Shown piece by piece: positions 16,618 to 25,709 of a DNA stretch of 64,000 nucleotides. The DNA lies in the NCBI RefSeq assembly GCF_900128485.1, contig NZ_LT635861.1:330027-394026 (forward strand), written 5' to 3'. Under the pieces are notes generated by a model. That model saw only the letters and a program-made list of their open reading frames with translations. It had not been told where the DNA came from and did no database searches. The position numbers were made by a program, and so were the translations under genes. Source of the DNA: Duodenibacillus massiliensis (lineage in GTDB: Bacteria > Pseudomonadota > Gammaproteobacteria > Burkholderiales > Burkholderiaceae_F). The stretch's first letter is position 1. The number at the start of each line of letters is the position of its first letter.

Positions 16618-16710
16618 AATTTCTATGAACTGGAAGCGCTTGCTCAGCCTGAAAGCTGGGGCGACGTCTGTAAAGGCTGTCGAGAAGAAGAAACGGCGCT
16701 TGCCGCATAA
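16618..16710 (+). pseudogene. ybaK: YbaK 3' remnant beyond the IS
   Basis: Reading from 16618 gives NFYELEALAQPESWGDVCKG and ends at TAA 16710 after about 10 more residues. The pattern x-L-x-x-W-x-DVCK is how YbaK/EbsC proteins of this type end. It is in register with the 5' part, so the two pieces rejoin after precise excision. It has no start codon or ribosome site of its own. Confidence 0.85.
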
Positions 16711-16714
16711 AAAG

Positions 16715-16755
16715 AAAAAGGCCGGAATGCTGTTGGAACATCCAGGCCTTTTTTT
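16715..16755. terminator. Bidirectional terminator between ybaK and valS
   Basis: AAAAAGGCC (16715-16723) and GGCCTTTTTTT (16745-16755) form a stem flanked by A and T runs, serving both the plus-strand ybaK and the minus-strand valS, whose stop is at 16770. Confidence 0.85.
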
Positions 16756-16769
16756 AGGGAAACCCTGCT

Positions 16770-19613
16770 TTAGGCTTTGGGCAGACGTGCAAGCTGCGCC
16801 TTCACCTTTTCAAGGGTGGCGGCGAAGTCAGCCTGACGCTTCTTTTCCTGGTCAACAACCGCCGCGGGCGCGCGCTCCACGAAGGAGGCGTTGGAAAGTT
16901 TGGCCTCACACTTCTTGAGCTCATTTTCAAGGCGTGCGACTTCCTTGGTGAGACGTTCGCGTTCGGCGTCAATGTCGATTTCAACCTTGAGCATGAGCTT
17001 AAAGTCGCCGACGATCGCGACCGGCGCAACGGCACCTTCGTTAATCGCATTGATGTCTGCGACATGTTCAACGCCTGCAAGGCGTGCAAGCGCCGAAAGG
17101 TACCCGGCAAAAGCCTTCACCGTGGCGTCGCACCCTTCAACGGCAAGCGGAACCCGCACGGAGGGAGACAGCTGCATTTCGCCTCTGAGGTTACGCACAG
17201 CATCGATCATCTGCTTCATCAGGCCCATTTTTTCATCGGCCGAAGCGTCGAGCGCCTTTTCATCGAACTCGGGGTAGCGGGCAATCATGATGCTCGTTTC
17301 TTCGTCCGGGCGGCGTGTTGCGGCCGCAAGGCTCACCTTCTGCCAGAGCTCTTCGGTGATGAAGGGGATGATGGGGTGCGCCAGGCGCAGTGTTGCTTCA
17401 AGCACCGTAGCAAGCGTGTGGCGCGTGGCGCGCTGCACGGCTTCATCGGCGTCAGAAAGCTGCACTTTCGCAAGTTCCAGGTACCAGTCGCAGAACTCGT
17501 TCCAGACAAAGCTGTAGATGGCGTTGGCGGCATTGTCGAGACGGTAGTCGGCAAAGGCGTCCTTCACGGCCTTCACGGTGCGCTCAAATTCGGAGATGAT
17601 CCACTTGTCAACGAAGGAGAAGCTCATGGGCTTGCCGGCGTTTTCACCGGTGCCGCAGTCCTTGCCTTCGATATTCATGAGCGTAAAGCGTGTGGCGTTC
17701 CAGAGCTTGTTGCAGAAGTTGCGGTAGCCCTCGCAGCGCTTGATGTCAAAGTTCACGTTGCGGCCGAGCGTGGCGTAGGCAGCCATCGTAAAGCGCAGGG
17801 CATCGGCGCCGAACGAGGGAATGCCGTCCGGGTAGCGCTTTCTGAGGCGCTTTTCAACCTGCGGGGCTTTTTCGGGCTGACGCAGACCGCGGGTGTTCTT
17901 CTTTACGAGCGACTCAAGGTCAATGCCGGAAATAAGATCGAGCGGATCGAGCGTGTTGCCTTCGCTCTTACTCATCTTCTTGCCTTCGGCATCACGCACG
18001 AGACCGTGGATGTAGACGTTCTTAAAGGGAGCGCGGCCCGTGAAGTGTTTGGTCATCATGACCATGCGCGCAACCCAGAAGAAGATGATGTCGTAACCGG
18101 TAACGAGAACCGTCGAGGGGAGGTAGAGGTCGTAAGCGGCCTTGTCTTCGCCCCGGGGTTCAGGCCAGCCCAATGTGGAGAAGGGCACCATGGCGGAACT
18201 GAACCACGTGTCAAGGACGTCCTCGTCACGGGTGAGCTTGACGCCTTCTCCGGCCTGAGCCTGAGCTTCTTCTTCGTTTTCAGCAACGTAGACGTTGCCC
18301 TTTTCGTCGTACCAGGCCGGAATCTGATGGCCCCACCAGAGCTGACGGCTGATGCACCAGTCCTGAATGTTTTCGAGCCACTGGCGGTAAACGCCCTGCC
18401 ATTCCTTCGGGAAGATGTTCACTTCCCCCGAGGTGACGGCTTCAAGGCCCACTTCTCCGATGGACTTGCCCGGGAAGAGACTGCCTTCGGGGGCGGGTTT
18501 GCTCATCGCCATGTACCACTGCTCGGAGAGCATGGGTTCGACCACCTCACCGGTACGCGTCACACGCGGCACCATGTGCTTGATGTCCTTGATGCCCACC
18601 AGCAGGCCCTGCGCCTTTAAGTCTTCGACGCAGGCCTTACGGCAGGCGTAACGGTCCATGCCGCGGTACTTTTCCGGGCAGTTGTCGTTCATCGTCGCCG
18701 TCTTGGTGAGGATGTTGAGCATCTCAAGGTTGTGGCGCTTGCCGACTTCAAAGTCGTTGAAGTCGTGCGCAGGCGTGATCTTCACGCAGCCGGAACCGAA
18801 TTCACGGTCGACGTATTCGTCGGCAATCACCGGAATCAGGCGGTCGGTGAGCGGAAGCTTGAGCATCTTTCCGACAAGGTGCTTGTAGCGCTCGTCTTCG
18901 GGGTGAACGGCAACGGCCTGGTCACCGAAAAGCGTTTCAGGACGGGTCGTTGCAACGATGACGCCTTCTCCGCCGTCAGCGGCCGGATAGCGGATCTCCC
19001 AAAGGTGGCCCGGAGCTTCCTCGCTTTCGACTTCAAGGTCGCTCACCGCACTCTGCAGCTTCGGATCCCAGTTCACGAGGCGCTTGCCGCGGTAGATGAG
19101 ACCTTCACGGTAAAGCTGAACGAAGGTCTTTTTGACGACTTTGCTTAACTTGTCGTCCATCGTGAAGTAAAGGCGCGACCAGTCAAGGCTGTCGCCTAAG
19201 CGCCGCATCTGATTGAGAATCGTGCCGCCGGAATACTTCTGCCACTCCCAGATTTTGCTGATAAAGGCTTCGCGGCCGATCGCGCGGCGGTCAGTGCCTT
19301 CTTCCTGCAGCTGGCGTTCCACCACGATCTGCGTGGCGATGCCGGCGTGGTCTGTGCCGGGCAGCCAAAGCGTGTTGTAGCCCTGCATGCGGTAGTAACG
19401 CGTCAGAGAATCCATCACGGTCTGGTTGAAGGCATGGCCCATGTGCAGGATGCCCGTAATGTTGGGCGGGGGCAGCTGAATGGCAAACCCGGGCTTGGCG
19501 GGGTCGCTGCCGGCCTTGAAGTAGCCGCGGCTTTCCCAGACGGGGTACCAGCGCGCTTCAATGTCGGCCGGCTCAAAGCTTTTGGCGAGTTCGTTGGAGG
19601 TGGTCTGACTCAT
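16770..19613 (-). CDS. valS: Valyl-tRNA synthetase
   Basis: 947 residues, class I synthetase. [13 protein letters not shown] (48-60) is the HIGH signature and [14 protein letters not shown] the KMSKS loop. The CP1 editing domain ([18 protein letters not shown]) hydrolyses Thr-tRNA(Val). The C-terminal [20 protein letters not shown] segment is the tRNA-binding coiled coil special to ValRS. Length is as in E. coli (951). Alone on the minus strand, ended by a shared terminator. Confidence 0.97.
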   Translation of the reverse strand: MSQTTSNELAKSFEPADIEARWYPVWESRGYFKAGSDPAKPGFAIQLPPPNITGILHMGHAFNQTVMDSLTRYYRMQGYNTLWLPGTDHAGIATQIVVERQLQEEGTDRRAIGREAFISKIWEWQKYSGGTILNQMRRLGDSLDWSRLYFTMDDKLSKVVKKTFVQLYREGLIYRGKRLVNWDPKLQSAVSDLEVESEEAPGHLWEIRYPAADGGEGVIVATTRPETLFGDQAVAVHPEDERYKHLVGKMLKLPLTDRLIPVIADEYVDREFGSGCVKITPAHDFNDFEVGKRHNLEMLNILTKTATMNDNCPEKYRGMDRYACRKACVEDLKAQGLLVGIKDIKHMVPRVTRTGEVVEPMLSEQWYMAMSKPAPEGSLFPGKSIGEVGLEAVTSGEVNIFPKEWQGVYRQWLENIQDWCISRQLWWGHQIPAWYDEKGNVYVAENEEEAQAQAGEGVKLTRDEDVLDTWFSSAMVPFSTLGWPEPRGEDKAAYDLYLPSTVLVTGYDIIFFWVARMVMMTKHFTGRAPFKNVYIHGLVRDAEGKKMSKSEGNTLDPLDLISGIDLESLVKKNTRGLRQPEKAPQVEKRLRKRYPDGIPSFGADALRFTMAAYATLGRNVNFDIKRCEGYRNFCNKLWNATRFTLMNIEGKDCGTGENAGKPMSFSFVDKWIISEFERTVKAVKDAFADYRLDNAANAIYSFVWNEFCDWYLELAKVQLSDADEAVQRATRHTLATVLEATLRLAHPIIPFITEELWQKVSLAAATRRPDEETSIMIARYPEFDEKALDASADEKMGLMKQMIDAVRNLRGEMQLSPSVRVPLAVEGCDATVKAFAGYLSALARLAGVEHVADINAINEGAVAPVAIVGDFKLMLKVEIDIDAERERLTKEVARLENELKKCEAKLSNASFVERAPAAVVDQEKKRQADFAATLEKVKAQLARLPKA

Positions 19614-19787
19614 GATGAACTTTCAAAAAACAATAGGTACGGGCGGGACAAAAACGCGTTCCGTCCGGCTGAAAATCTGTAGGACCTGTAATTTTCGCAC
19701 GATTTAACGGATGCGAGAAGAGCAGCGCTTGCCGGAAAAAGTCGTTGTTTGCTTGGAGCCAGGTTATGAGCTTTTCAGAAAAAAAAT

Positions 19788-19816
19788 TTGATTTTTTCTT
19801 TCGACTTAGGCAGAAT
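19788..19816 (+). promoter_or_regulatory. Promoter of tRNA-Ala
   Basis: TTGATT (19788-19793), 17-base spacer, CAGAAT (19811-19816). The tRNA begins 46 bases further. The rest of 19614-19787 shows no gene. Confidence 0.55.
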
Positions 19817-19861
19817 GCACCGCCTACGAAGAGACATTGGTCTTTCTCGTGAGAAAAATTT

Positions 19862-19937
19862 GGGGGTGTAGCTCAGCTGGGAGAGCGCTGCGTTCGCAAT
19901 GCAGAGGTCAGGAGTTCGATCCTCCTCATCTCCACCA
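19862..19937 (+). tRNA. tRNA-Ala (CGC)
   Basis: A 76-base cloverleaf with encoded CCA (19935-19937). Acceptor arm GGGGGTG pairs with CATCTCC with two G-U pairs; anticodon loop TTCGCAA gives anticodon CGC, reading GCG codons. It is followed by an integrase stub, so its 3' end has probably served as an integration site. Confidence 0.95.
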
Positions 19938-20033
19938 CTTGCCTATTCCATAGGAAGTTCAATGCAGTTTGAAACCGCGTAAATACTGCGCCAATGCATT
20001 GAATTGAGCGTCACAAGGTGCCGTACAGAAATC

Positions 20034-20073
20034 CGGCTTCGTTCGACATTGTTCGTTCGAAGCCGTTTTTTTT
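20034..20073 (+). terminator. Terminator after tRNA-Ala
   Basis: CGGCTTCG (20034-20041) and CGAAGCCG (20058-20065) followed by nine T. It ends just where the repeated operator-like sequences of the integrase start. Confidence 0.8.
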
Positions 20074-20138
20074 TGGGTATAACTTTGGGTATAACTGTGG
20101 TACTGTTTCGCCATATCCCTTAAAAACAGTTATACCCA
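20074..20138. repeat. Triple 11-bp repeat before the integrase stub
   Basis: TGGGTATAACT occurs at 20074-20084 and 20086-20096 as direct copies and once inverted (AGTTATACCCA) at 20128-20138, directly before the integrase ATG. Arrangement suggests binding sites for the integrase or its repressor. Confidence 0.65.
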
Positions 20139-20140
20139 CG

Positions 20141-20388
20141 ATGCCCAAAGCCGCAAAAACACTGACTTCCCGTGAAGTCAATGCCATCACAAAGGGCGGT
20201 CTGACCGCTCTTGGCGGTGCCGACGGCCTTTACCTCAGTGTCAAAGATTCCGTAACAAGATCGTACGTGGATCGTTACCGCGTCCGCAATACCGGCCGCC
20301 GCACCATGATCGGCCTCGGATCTGTCGCTGACATCAGTCTCAAAGACGCCCGGGCGAAGGCCATGGAGCTCAGAAAGATCGTTGATCA
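20141..20388 (+). pseudogene. Tyrosine recombinase (P4-type integrase) N-terminal stub
   Basis: From ATG 20141: MPKAAKTLTSREVNAITKGG, then GLYLSVKDS, SYVDRYRVRNTGRRTMIGLGS and LKDARAKAMELRKI. This is the DUF4102-type arm-binding domain of P4-family integrases. After about 82 residues the similarity stops where inverted phage DNA begins; the catalytic R-H-R-Y domain is missing. An earlier ATG (20018) is out of family register. It marks an integrative element that once used the tRNA-Ala. Confidence 0.82.
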
Positions 20389-20505
20389 CTCAATCTGTCT
20401 TTCAAACTTTCCGATTTTGTCTCCCGCCTCAGCAAACGTATCGTTAAACGTTCCTGCCAGCTTGCCCGATACGGTGAAGGCAATCGCGTAGTCCTTAAGT
20501 CCCAT
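20386..20505 (-). pseudogene. Phage tail tape-measure-like N-terminal fragment
   Basis: 39 residues on the minus strand starting MGLKDYAIAFTVSGKLAGTF and ending within the junction to the integrase stub. The FTVSGKLAGTF...F..A..KI..FE pattern resembles the start of tape measure proteins of Mu/lambda-like phages. It follows two tiny membrane-type ORFs, as tail clusters do. Assignment is tentative. Confidence 0.4.
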
Positions 20506-20572
20506 ATTTTCTCCGGGCAAAATAAAGGCCCGCAAATGCGAGCCCGGAAACCAGCATAATGGAAAACTCCAT
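20495..20572 (-). CDS. Tiny phage-like membrane peptide
   Basis: 25 residues (MEFSIMLVSGLAFAGLYFAR and a basic tail). Start codon overlaps the stop of the upstream 48-residue ORF (TGATG) and its stop lies at the start of the next, so the three are organised as a coupled phage module. Function unknown. Confidence 0.35.
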   Translation of the reverse strand: MEFSIMLVSGLAFAGLYFARRKYGT

Positions 20573-20718
20573 CAGCAGAACAACAGCAGGTAGCAGAAAT
20601 AGAGCAGAAAATAGAAAAACACGCCTGCCATCGCCAATTGCAAAAGCAATACGATGAAATTCATCACTGCCGTAAGCAGATTAAACAACGCCCCGACAAG
20701 ATCAAAAAAAGCAACCAT
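20572..20718 (-). CDS. Small hydrophobic phage-like protein
   Basis: 48 residues, nearly all hydrophobic (MVAFFDLVGALFNLL, then FIVLLLQLAMAGVFFYFLLY). One or two membrane segments. Preceded by an AAGGGG-type ribosome site. Could be a holin-like or tail-cluster membrane protein; family not recognised. Too short for certainty, but the ribosome site and coupling with its neighbours support translation in the original phage. Confidence 0.4.
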   Translation of the reverse strand: MVAFFDLVGALFNLLTAVMNFIVLLLQLAMAGVFFYFLLYFCYLLLFC

Positions 20719-20775
20719 GGTCGGCCCCTTAAGACGCCTAACACTTCCAGTAGAAGTATAGTGCGAAAGGTTGCT

Positions 20776-20922
20776 CTATTTACCTTTTCCTGCTCTTGTT
20801 TCAGCCTTCAGACAGGCATTTAAAGCTCGTTCCCAATCAACTACTTCGACCAGAGGTATCCGTTCCCACTCCATCGGCCCGCTGTATGTGCAGCGAGCCA
20901 GGGAAAGGTAAACGATCTTCAG
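20776..20922 (-). pseudogene. Phage tail small protein, C-terminal fragment
   Basis: 48 codons read from exactly the base next to the IS-like end at 20923: LKIVYLSLARCTYSGPMEWE..., ending ...KAETRAGKGK. The PMEWERIPLVEVVDWERAL part resembles the small tail proteins that precede tape measure genes. Its 5' part has been replaced by the IS end. Confidence 0.45.
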
Positions 20923-20971
20923 TGTCAAGCGACATAAGAATTGACCCTCAAAACGACATAAAAATTGACCC
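20923..20971. mobile_element. IS21-like terminal repeats
   Basis: Starting TGTCAAG at 20923 there are two 18-bp near-identical direct repeats of the form CGACATAARAATTGACCC (20930-20947 and 20954-20971), 24 bases apart. Multiple terminal repeats beginning with TG are typical of IS21-family ends. No istA/istB genes remain. Confidence 0.5.
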
Positions 20972-21044
20972 ACCTCCAAAAGGGACAAAAGAAAGGCATT
21001 TGACGTGCCGACCCGGAACGGCCGGCAGGCTGTGGAGGGGGAAG

Positions 21045-21251
21045 GCGTGTCAAATGGTGCTCCAGTTCCCCTTGCAGGGCGGCGTTGATGAAGCGTTGGG
21101 CTACGATCTTCATCGCTTCGTTGAAATGAGCCTGCGTTAAGGCCGCTAAGCCGCCGGCTTCCATCAGTTGCTCTACGGCATCGTTCAGAATGGCCTGCTG
21201 CTGGTCGGTAAATTTTACGGTGTCGTTTATTTTGGGTGTACGGGGTGCCAC
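21045..21251 (-). pseudogene. IS256-family transposase N-terminal stub
   Basis: From ATG 21251: DQQQAILNDAVEQLMEAGG, ALTQAHFNEAMKIVAQRFI, ALQGELEHHL. This is the N-terminal helical part of mutator/IS256 transposases (the ...A-E-L-x-x-H-L motif). The catalytic DDE core is absent; after about residue 67 the frame enters unrelated sequence next to the IS21-like end. Confidence 0.6.
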
Positions 21252-21331
21252 GGTGATTCCTTTCGCGCCCTACGGGAGCGCTATTATCGCCTGGACACAA
21301 AAAACCTTACATCCTCGGGAGTTTCGACAAA

Positions 21332-21367
21332 AAAGCAGGCACTTTCTCTTTTGAAGGTGCCTGCTTT
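21332..21367. terminator. Bidirectional terminator
   Basis: AAAGCAGGCAC (near 21332-21342) pairs with GTGCCTGCTTT (21357-21367), flanked by an A run on the left, so it works best on the minus strand, just after the fragment ending at 21391. Confidence 0.75.
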
Positions 21368-21390
21368 CATTTCAGCTTAACCGGGTGACG

Positions 21391-21489
21391 TTATTCGTAG
21401 CCCTGCTTGGCCACAACCGCTGCGCGCTTACGTTTGAACATCAGCTCGTAGAGGATGAGACCGGTATTTGTCAAGACAAATACCGCAAC
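21391..21489 (-). pseudogene. C-terminal remnant of an unidentified membrane protein
   Basis: The minus strand reads ...VAVFVLTNTGLILYELMFKR, a basic tail and a stop at 21391, followed by a real terminator. One hydrophobic helix with a basic cytoplasmic tail looks like the end of a transporter. Nothing recognisable lies upstream before the tRNA, so it appears to be a leftover 3' end. Family not recognised. Confidence 0.3.
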
Positions 21490-21602
21490 CGAGGGATTGC
21501 GGCCAAAACGTCCGCTCATTGTAGGACGGGAAAAGACAAAGCAGGAAGCGGCAGTCGGCAATTGCGCCGATAGATGCCGGAGCAACGCCGGGCGCGGATA
21601 AC

Positions 21603-21637
21603 AAAAAACCGTGAGGCATTGCTGCTTCACGGTTTTT
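21603..21637 (-). terminator. Terminator after tRNA-Arg
   Basis: AAAAACCGTGA and TCACGGTTTTT arms (21605-21637) form a stem; on the minus strand it ends in a T run. Eleven bases beyond the tRNA 3' end. Confidence 0.75.
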
Positions 21638-21647
21638 AATGAATTTC

Positions 21648-21724
21648 TGGTGCGCCGGGTAGGATTCGAACCCGCGACCCCCTGGTTCGTAGCCAGGTAC
21701 TCTATCCAACTGAGCTACCGGCGC
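21648..21724 (-). tRNA. tRNA-Arg (ACG)
   Basis: 77 bases with encoded CCA. Acceptor GCGCCGG/CCGGCGC, anticodon loop CTACGAA giving ACG (inosine-modified to read CGN codons). Followed by a terminator on the same strand. Confidence 0.95.
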
Positions 21725-21817
21725 ACACTTTTTTCTGCCCTCTCAAGCAGAGACCGGCATTTTACAGAAACACTTTTAAAAGTGCAACTGCCGTGCCGGT
21801 GAGCAGAAATTCAGGTC

Positions 21818-23224
21818 TTACGCTGCCATCGCCAGACCGCTGTCGATGCGGGCAAGCACTTCGTCTTTGCCGAAAAGTTCCAGGGTCTTGTCAATCTGCG
21901 GCGTACGGTCAACGTTGCAGACCAAAACTCTGAGCGGTGTGGCAATCGGGCCCATCTTGATGTTGAGCTTTTCCATGACGGCCTTGATGGCACCGTAAAT
22001 GGAGGGCGCATCAAACGTTGCAAGCTTGGCAGCTTCTTCACGGAAGGCAAGGAGCGCTTCCTTGTTGCCGTCAGCCAAAGCGGCCTTTACCGCTTCCGGA
22101 TCACGCTCGAGGGGCTTATAGAAGAAGAGGGCGGCATCGGCAAGCGCTTCAAGCGTGGCGGCGCGGGTCTTTAAAAGGCCGCAGACGCCCGCAAGCGACG
22201 GGCCGCCTTCAACCTTGCCGCCGCGCTTTTCAATGCGCGCACGGGTGAGGTCTGCAAGACGCTTGTCATCGGCTTCCTTCATGTACTGGGCATTGAGCCA
22301 CTCGAACTTCTTAAAGTCGATGCGGGCTGCGGCACGCGAGCAGTCGGAAAGGTCAAAGACCTTGGCCAGCTCTTCGCGCGAGAACTTTTCCATGTTGCCG
22401 TGGCCCCAGCCGAGGCGGGCGAGGTAATTGAAGACGGCTTCGGGCAGAAACCCGCGGGCTTCGTATTCCATCACCGACACCGAACCGTGGCGCTTGGAAA
22501 GCTTCTGTCCGTCAGGCCCGTTGATAAGCGGCAGGTGCGCAAAAATCGGAATCTCGGCGCCGAGGGCCTTATACAGATTAATCTGACGCGGCGTGTTGTT
22601 GATGTGGTCGGCACCGCGGATCACGTGGCTGACCTTCATGTCCCAGTCATCCACCACCACGGCAAAGTTGTAGGTGGGAATGCCGTCACGCATGATGATG
22701 AGGTCATCGAGTTCCTTGTTGGAAATCGTGATCGGGCCGTAAACGGCATCATCCCAGGACACGTCGCCGTCATCGGGATTGCGGAAACGGATCACGGGCT
22801 TGACGCCTTCGGGAATCGGGCGGCCGACGCAGTTTTCAGGACGCCAGCGGCCGTCGTAGCGGGGCTTAAGCCCCTTGGCACGCTGCTCTTCGCGCATTTG
22901 ATCGAGCTCTTCGGGGGTGGCGTAGCACTTGTAGGCGCGACCGTCGGCGAGCATCTGATCAACGATTTCGCGGTAGCGGTCCAGACGATCCATCTGATAG
23001 ATGGGGCCCTCGTCGTAGTCGAGGTTGAGCCACTTCATCGAATCGAGAATGACCTGCGTTGCCTCATCGGTGGAGCGCTTCTGATCAGTGTCTTCGATGC
23101 GCAGCAGGAACTTGCCGCCCAGGTGCCGGGCCACAGCCCAGCAGTAAATGGCGGTACGGGCAGTCCCCAGGTGCATCATGCCGGTGGGCGAGGGAGCAAT
23201 ACGGGTACGGATTTCTTTCATCAC
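21818..23224 (-). CDS. gltX: Glutamyl-tRNA synthetase
   Basis: 468 residues, class I. APSPTGMMHLGTART (10-24) is the HIGH region; GQKLSKRHGSVSV near 240 is the KMSKS loop. FRNPDDGDVSWDD and VVVDDWDMKVSHVIRGADH are further GluRS marks. It charges tRNA-Glu in the cytoplasm. Single gene on the minus strand, opposite to miaB. Confidence 0.97.
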   Translation of the reverse strand: MMKEIRTRIAPSPTGMMHLGTARTAIYCWAVARHLGGKFLLRIEDTDQKRSTDEATQVILDSMKWLNLDYDEGPIYQMDRLDRYREIVDQMLADGRAYKCYATPEELDQMREEQRAKGLKPRYDGRWRPENCVGRPIPEGVKPVIRFRNPDDGDVSWDDAVYGPITISNKELDDLIIMRDGIPTYNFAVVVDDWDMKVSHVIRGADHINNTPRQINLYKALGAEIPIFAHLPLINGPDGQKLSKRHGSVSVMEYEARGFLPEAVFNYLARLGWGHGNMEKFSREELAKVFDLSDCSRAAARIDFKKFEWLNAQYMKEADDKRLADLTRARIEKRGGKVEGGPSLAGVCGLLKTRAATLEALADAALFFYKPLERDPEAVKAALADGNKEALLAFREEAAKLATFDAPSIYGAIKAVMEKLNIKMGPIATPLRVLVCNVDRTPQIDKTLELFGKDEVLARIDSGLAMAA

Positions 23225-23372
23225 AATTCTCTAAGTAATCCTGAACGCAGGTGAGGCGCCTTTATTTTTTCGATCGGTGCCGTCAGACTGAGATTTCAAC
23301 AGAATTCAGCATTTTAGCGCTTACGGGTAAAATATCGGCCTTCAAAAAATTTTCCGCCGACGGATGTAAACC

Positions 23373-24698
23373 GTGACCGCAAAAAAACTCTATCTGCGCA
23401 GCTTCGGCTGCCAAATGAATGACTATGACTCCGCCCGTATCGTCGACCTGATGGCCAAAAACGGGTACGAGCGGGTGGCAGCGCCCGAAGAAGCCGATCT
23501 CGTTGTGATCGTGACCTGTTCGATTCGTGAAAAGGCTCAGGAAAAGACCTTCTCGGATCTCGGACGCATCCGCGAAATCAAGAAAAAGAATCCGGAGCTT
23601 CTCATCGCTGTGGGCGGCTGTGTGGCAAGCCAGGAAGGTGAAAATATCCTGAAGCGCTCCCCCTGGGTGGACGTTGTGTTCGGGCCGCAGACACTGCACC
23701 GGCTGCCGAAAATGATTGAAGAGCGCCTGAAAACCGGGCGCCCGCAAGTGGACATCACGTTTCCTGAAATTGAAAAGTTTGATTGTCTGCCTGCGCCCAA
23801 GAGCAACGGGCCCGCGGCCTTTGTTTCCATCATGGAAGGCTGCAGTAAGTACTGCTCTTACTGCGTGGTGCCTTATACGCGCGGCGAAGAAATCAGCCGT
23901 CCTCTGATGGACGTGCTTGTGGAATGCACGCTTCTTGCCGCACAGGGCGTGAAGGAAATCACGCTTCTCGGGCAAAATGTGAACGCGTACCGCGGGCGCG
24001 GCGCCGACGGCTCGGTTGTGGACTTTGCGCTGCTTCTGGAATATGTGAGCGAAATCGACGGAATTGAACGCATCCGCTACACCACGAGCCACCCGACGGA
24101 ATTTTCCGACCGTCTGATTGAAGCCTACGGGCGGCTGCCCAAACTCGCCAACCACGTGCATCTGCCGGTTCAGAGCGGCTCAGACCGGATTCTGGAAGCC
24201 ATGAAGCGCGGCTATACGCACGACTGGTATCTCAACCGCATTGCCAAACTCATGGCCGTGCGTCCGGGAATTTCCATTGCCACGGACTTCATTGTGGGAT
24301 TCCCCGGCGAAACCGAGGAAGACTTCAACGAAACGATGCGCCTGATTGATGAGGTGGGCTTTGACGCGAGTTTCTCCTTTGTGTATTCCAAGCGTCCGGG
24401 AACGCCCGCGGCAGATCTGCCCGATGACACCCCTTACGAGGTGAAGTTAAAGCGTCTGCAGCATCTGCAGGCCGTCAACGACGCCCGCGCCACGGAAATT
24501 TCCAAGGCCATGCTCGGCAACATTGAGCGCTGCCTGGTAACGGGCCCGGCGAAAAAGGGTGAGGGGATGCTTTCGGCGAGAACCGACAACAACCGCGTCG
24601 TCACCTTCGAGGGCGGCCCGAGGCTTATCGGCCAGATGGTCAACATTGAAATCACGGATGTCTTCCCGCATACGCTGGGCGGACGTCTTGTCAAGTAA
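23373..24698 (+). CDS. miaB: tRNA-2-methylthio-N6-dimethylallyladenosine synthase
   Basis: 441 residues from GTG 23373. N-terminal UPF0004 domain binds one cluster with C13, C49 and C83 ([25 protein letters not shown]). The radical SAM cluster is at GCSKYCSYC (C157, C161, C164). A C-terminal TRAM domain ends the protein. It adds the methylthio group to i6A37 of tRNAs reading UNN codons. Leads the miaB-phoH-ybeY-corC-lnt run typical of proteobacteria. Confidence 0.96.
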   Translation: MTAKKLYLRSFGCQMNDYDSARIVDLMAKNGYERVAAPEEADLVVIVTCSIREKAQEKTFSDLGRIREIKKKNPELLIAVGGCVASQEGENILKRSPWVDVVFGPQTLHRLPKMIEERLKTGRPQVDITFPEIEKFDCLPAPKSNGPAAFVSIMEGCSKYCSYCVVPYTRGEEISRPLMDVLVECTLLAAQGVKEITLLGQNVNAYRGRGADGSVVDFALLLEYVSEIDGIERIRYTTSHPTEFSDRLIEAYGRLPKLANHVHLPVQSGSDRILEAMKRGYTHDWYLNRIAKLMAVRPGISIATDFIVGFPGETEEDFNETMRLIDEVGFDASFSFVYSKRPGTPAADLPDDTPYEVKLKRLQHLQAVNDARATEISKAMLGNIERCLVTGPAKKGEGMLSARTDNNRVVTFEGGPRLIGQMVNIEITDVFPHTLGGRLVK

Positions 24699-24707
24699 AG
24701 AGGCGTC

Positions 24708-25709
24708 ATGCAGGAACTTCAGGAACAGGTTTTTTCTGCGGAACTCACTGCGGCTGAGCTCTCGCGCCTTGTGGGGCCGTTGGACGAGAATCTGCGGCAG
24801 ATTGAAAACGCCTTCGGCGTGCAGGTGCTGCGCCGCGGGCACAACTTCCGGTTTGCGGGAGTGCAGGCCGCAGGTGCCGCGCAGGTCTTAAGACGCGCCG
24901 CGGCGTGCATTCAGGCCGGTGAAGATCTGACGGTTAACGACGTTCAGATGATGATCATCGCCGAGCAGCGGGGCGGAGAAACCGAAGACGATGAGGGCTT
25001 TACGCTCAGAACGCGCCGCTCGGGTTTGAGACCGAGAACTCCCAATCAAAAGGCCTATCTCAAAGCATTACTCGAAAGTGATGTGACCTTCGGTATCGGC
25101 CCGGCCGGAACCGGTAAGACGTACTTGGCGGTTGCGGCTGCCGTGGACGCGTTTGAGCGCGATGCCGTGGAGCGCATTGTTCTGACGCGCCCTGCGATTG
25201 AAGCCGGTGAGCGCCTCGGGTTTCTCCCGGGAGACCTCACGCAGAAGGTTGATCCCTATTTAAGACCGCTTTACGACGCGCTTTTTGATCTCTTCGGATT
25301 TGAAAAGACGCAGCGCCTCATTGAAAAACAGGTGATTGAAATTGCGCCTTTGGCGTATATGCGCGGCAGAACGCTCAATAACGCGTTTGTGATTCTTGAT
25401 GAAGCCCAGAACACGACCGTCGAGCAGATGAAGATGTTTTTGACGCGTATCGGTTTTGGTACGCGTGCCGTCATCACCGGGGACGTCACGCAGGTGGACC
25501 TGCCGCGCGGCGTGAGAAGCGGGCTTGCGCATGCCTCGCGGGTTCTTGAGAATGTCCGCGGCATTGCCATGGTGCATTTTTCGGCGGCTGACGTTGTGCG
25601 CCATCCTCTCGTGGGCGCGATTGTGCGCGCCTATGACGCCTACGAAGCCCGTGAAAAGGAAGAGGAAAAGGTGCGGCGCGCTCAGTTAAAAGCGGAGGCG
25701 GAAAACTGA
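24708..25709 (+). CDS. ybeZ: PhoH-like ATPase (YbeZ)
   Basis: 333 residues. Walker A is GPAGTGKT (131-138), Walker B FVILDEAQNTT, sensor GDVTQVDLP. An N-terminal KH-like segment (about 20-75) precedes the ATPase core. YbeZ works together with YbeY in rRNA/ribosome quality control; the gene overlaps ybeY by one base (TGATG). Nine bases after miaB. Confidence 0.94.
   Translation: MQELQEQVFSAELTAAELSRLVGPLDENLRQIENAFGVQVLRRGHNFRFAGVQAAGAAQVLRRAAACIQAGEDLTVNDVQMMIIAEQRGGETEDDEGFTLRTRRSGLRPRTPNQKAYLKALLESDVTFGIGPAGTGKTYLAVAAAVDAFERDAVERIVLTRPAIEAGERLGFLPGDLTQKVDPYLRPLYDALFDLFGFEKTQRLIEKQVIEIAPLAYMRGRTLNNAFVILDEAQNTTVEQMKMFLTRIGFGTRAVITGDVTQVDLPRGVRSGLAHASRVLENVRGIAMVHFSAADVVRHPLVGAIVRAYDAYEAREKEEEKVRRAQLKAEAEN

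Noticed and set aside
17064-18620. 518-codon plus-strand frame opposite valS
   Set aside because: Shadow of valS; no ribosome site or motifs.
20776-21300. A single 174-residue minus-strand protein across the IS scar
   Set aside because: It is a chimera: only the last 48 residues look like a phage tail protein, and the rest is out-of-frame transposase and IS-end sequence.
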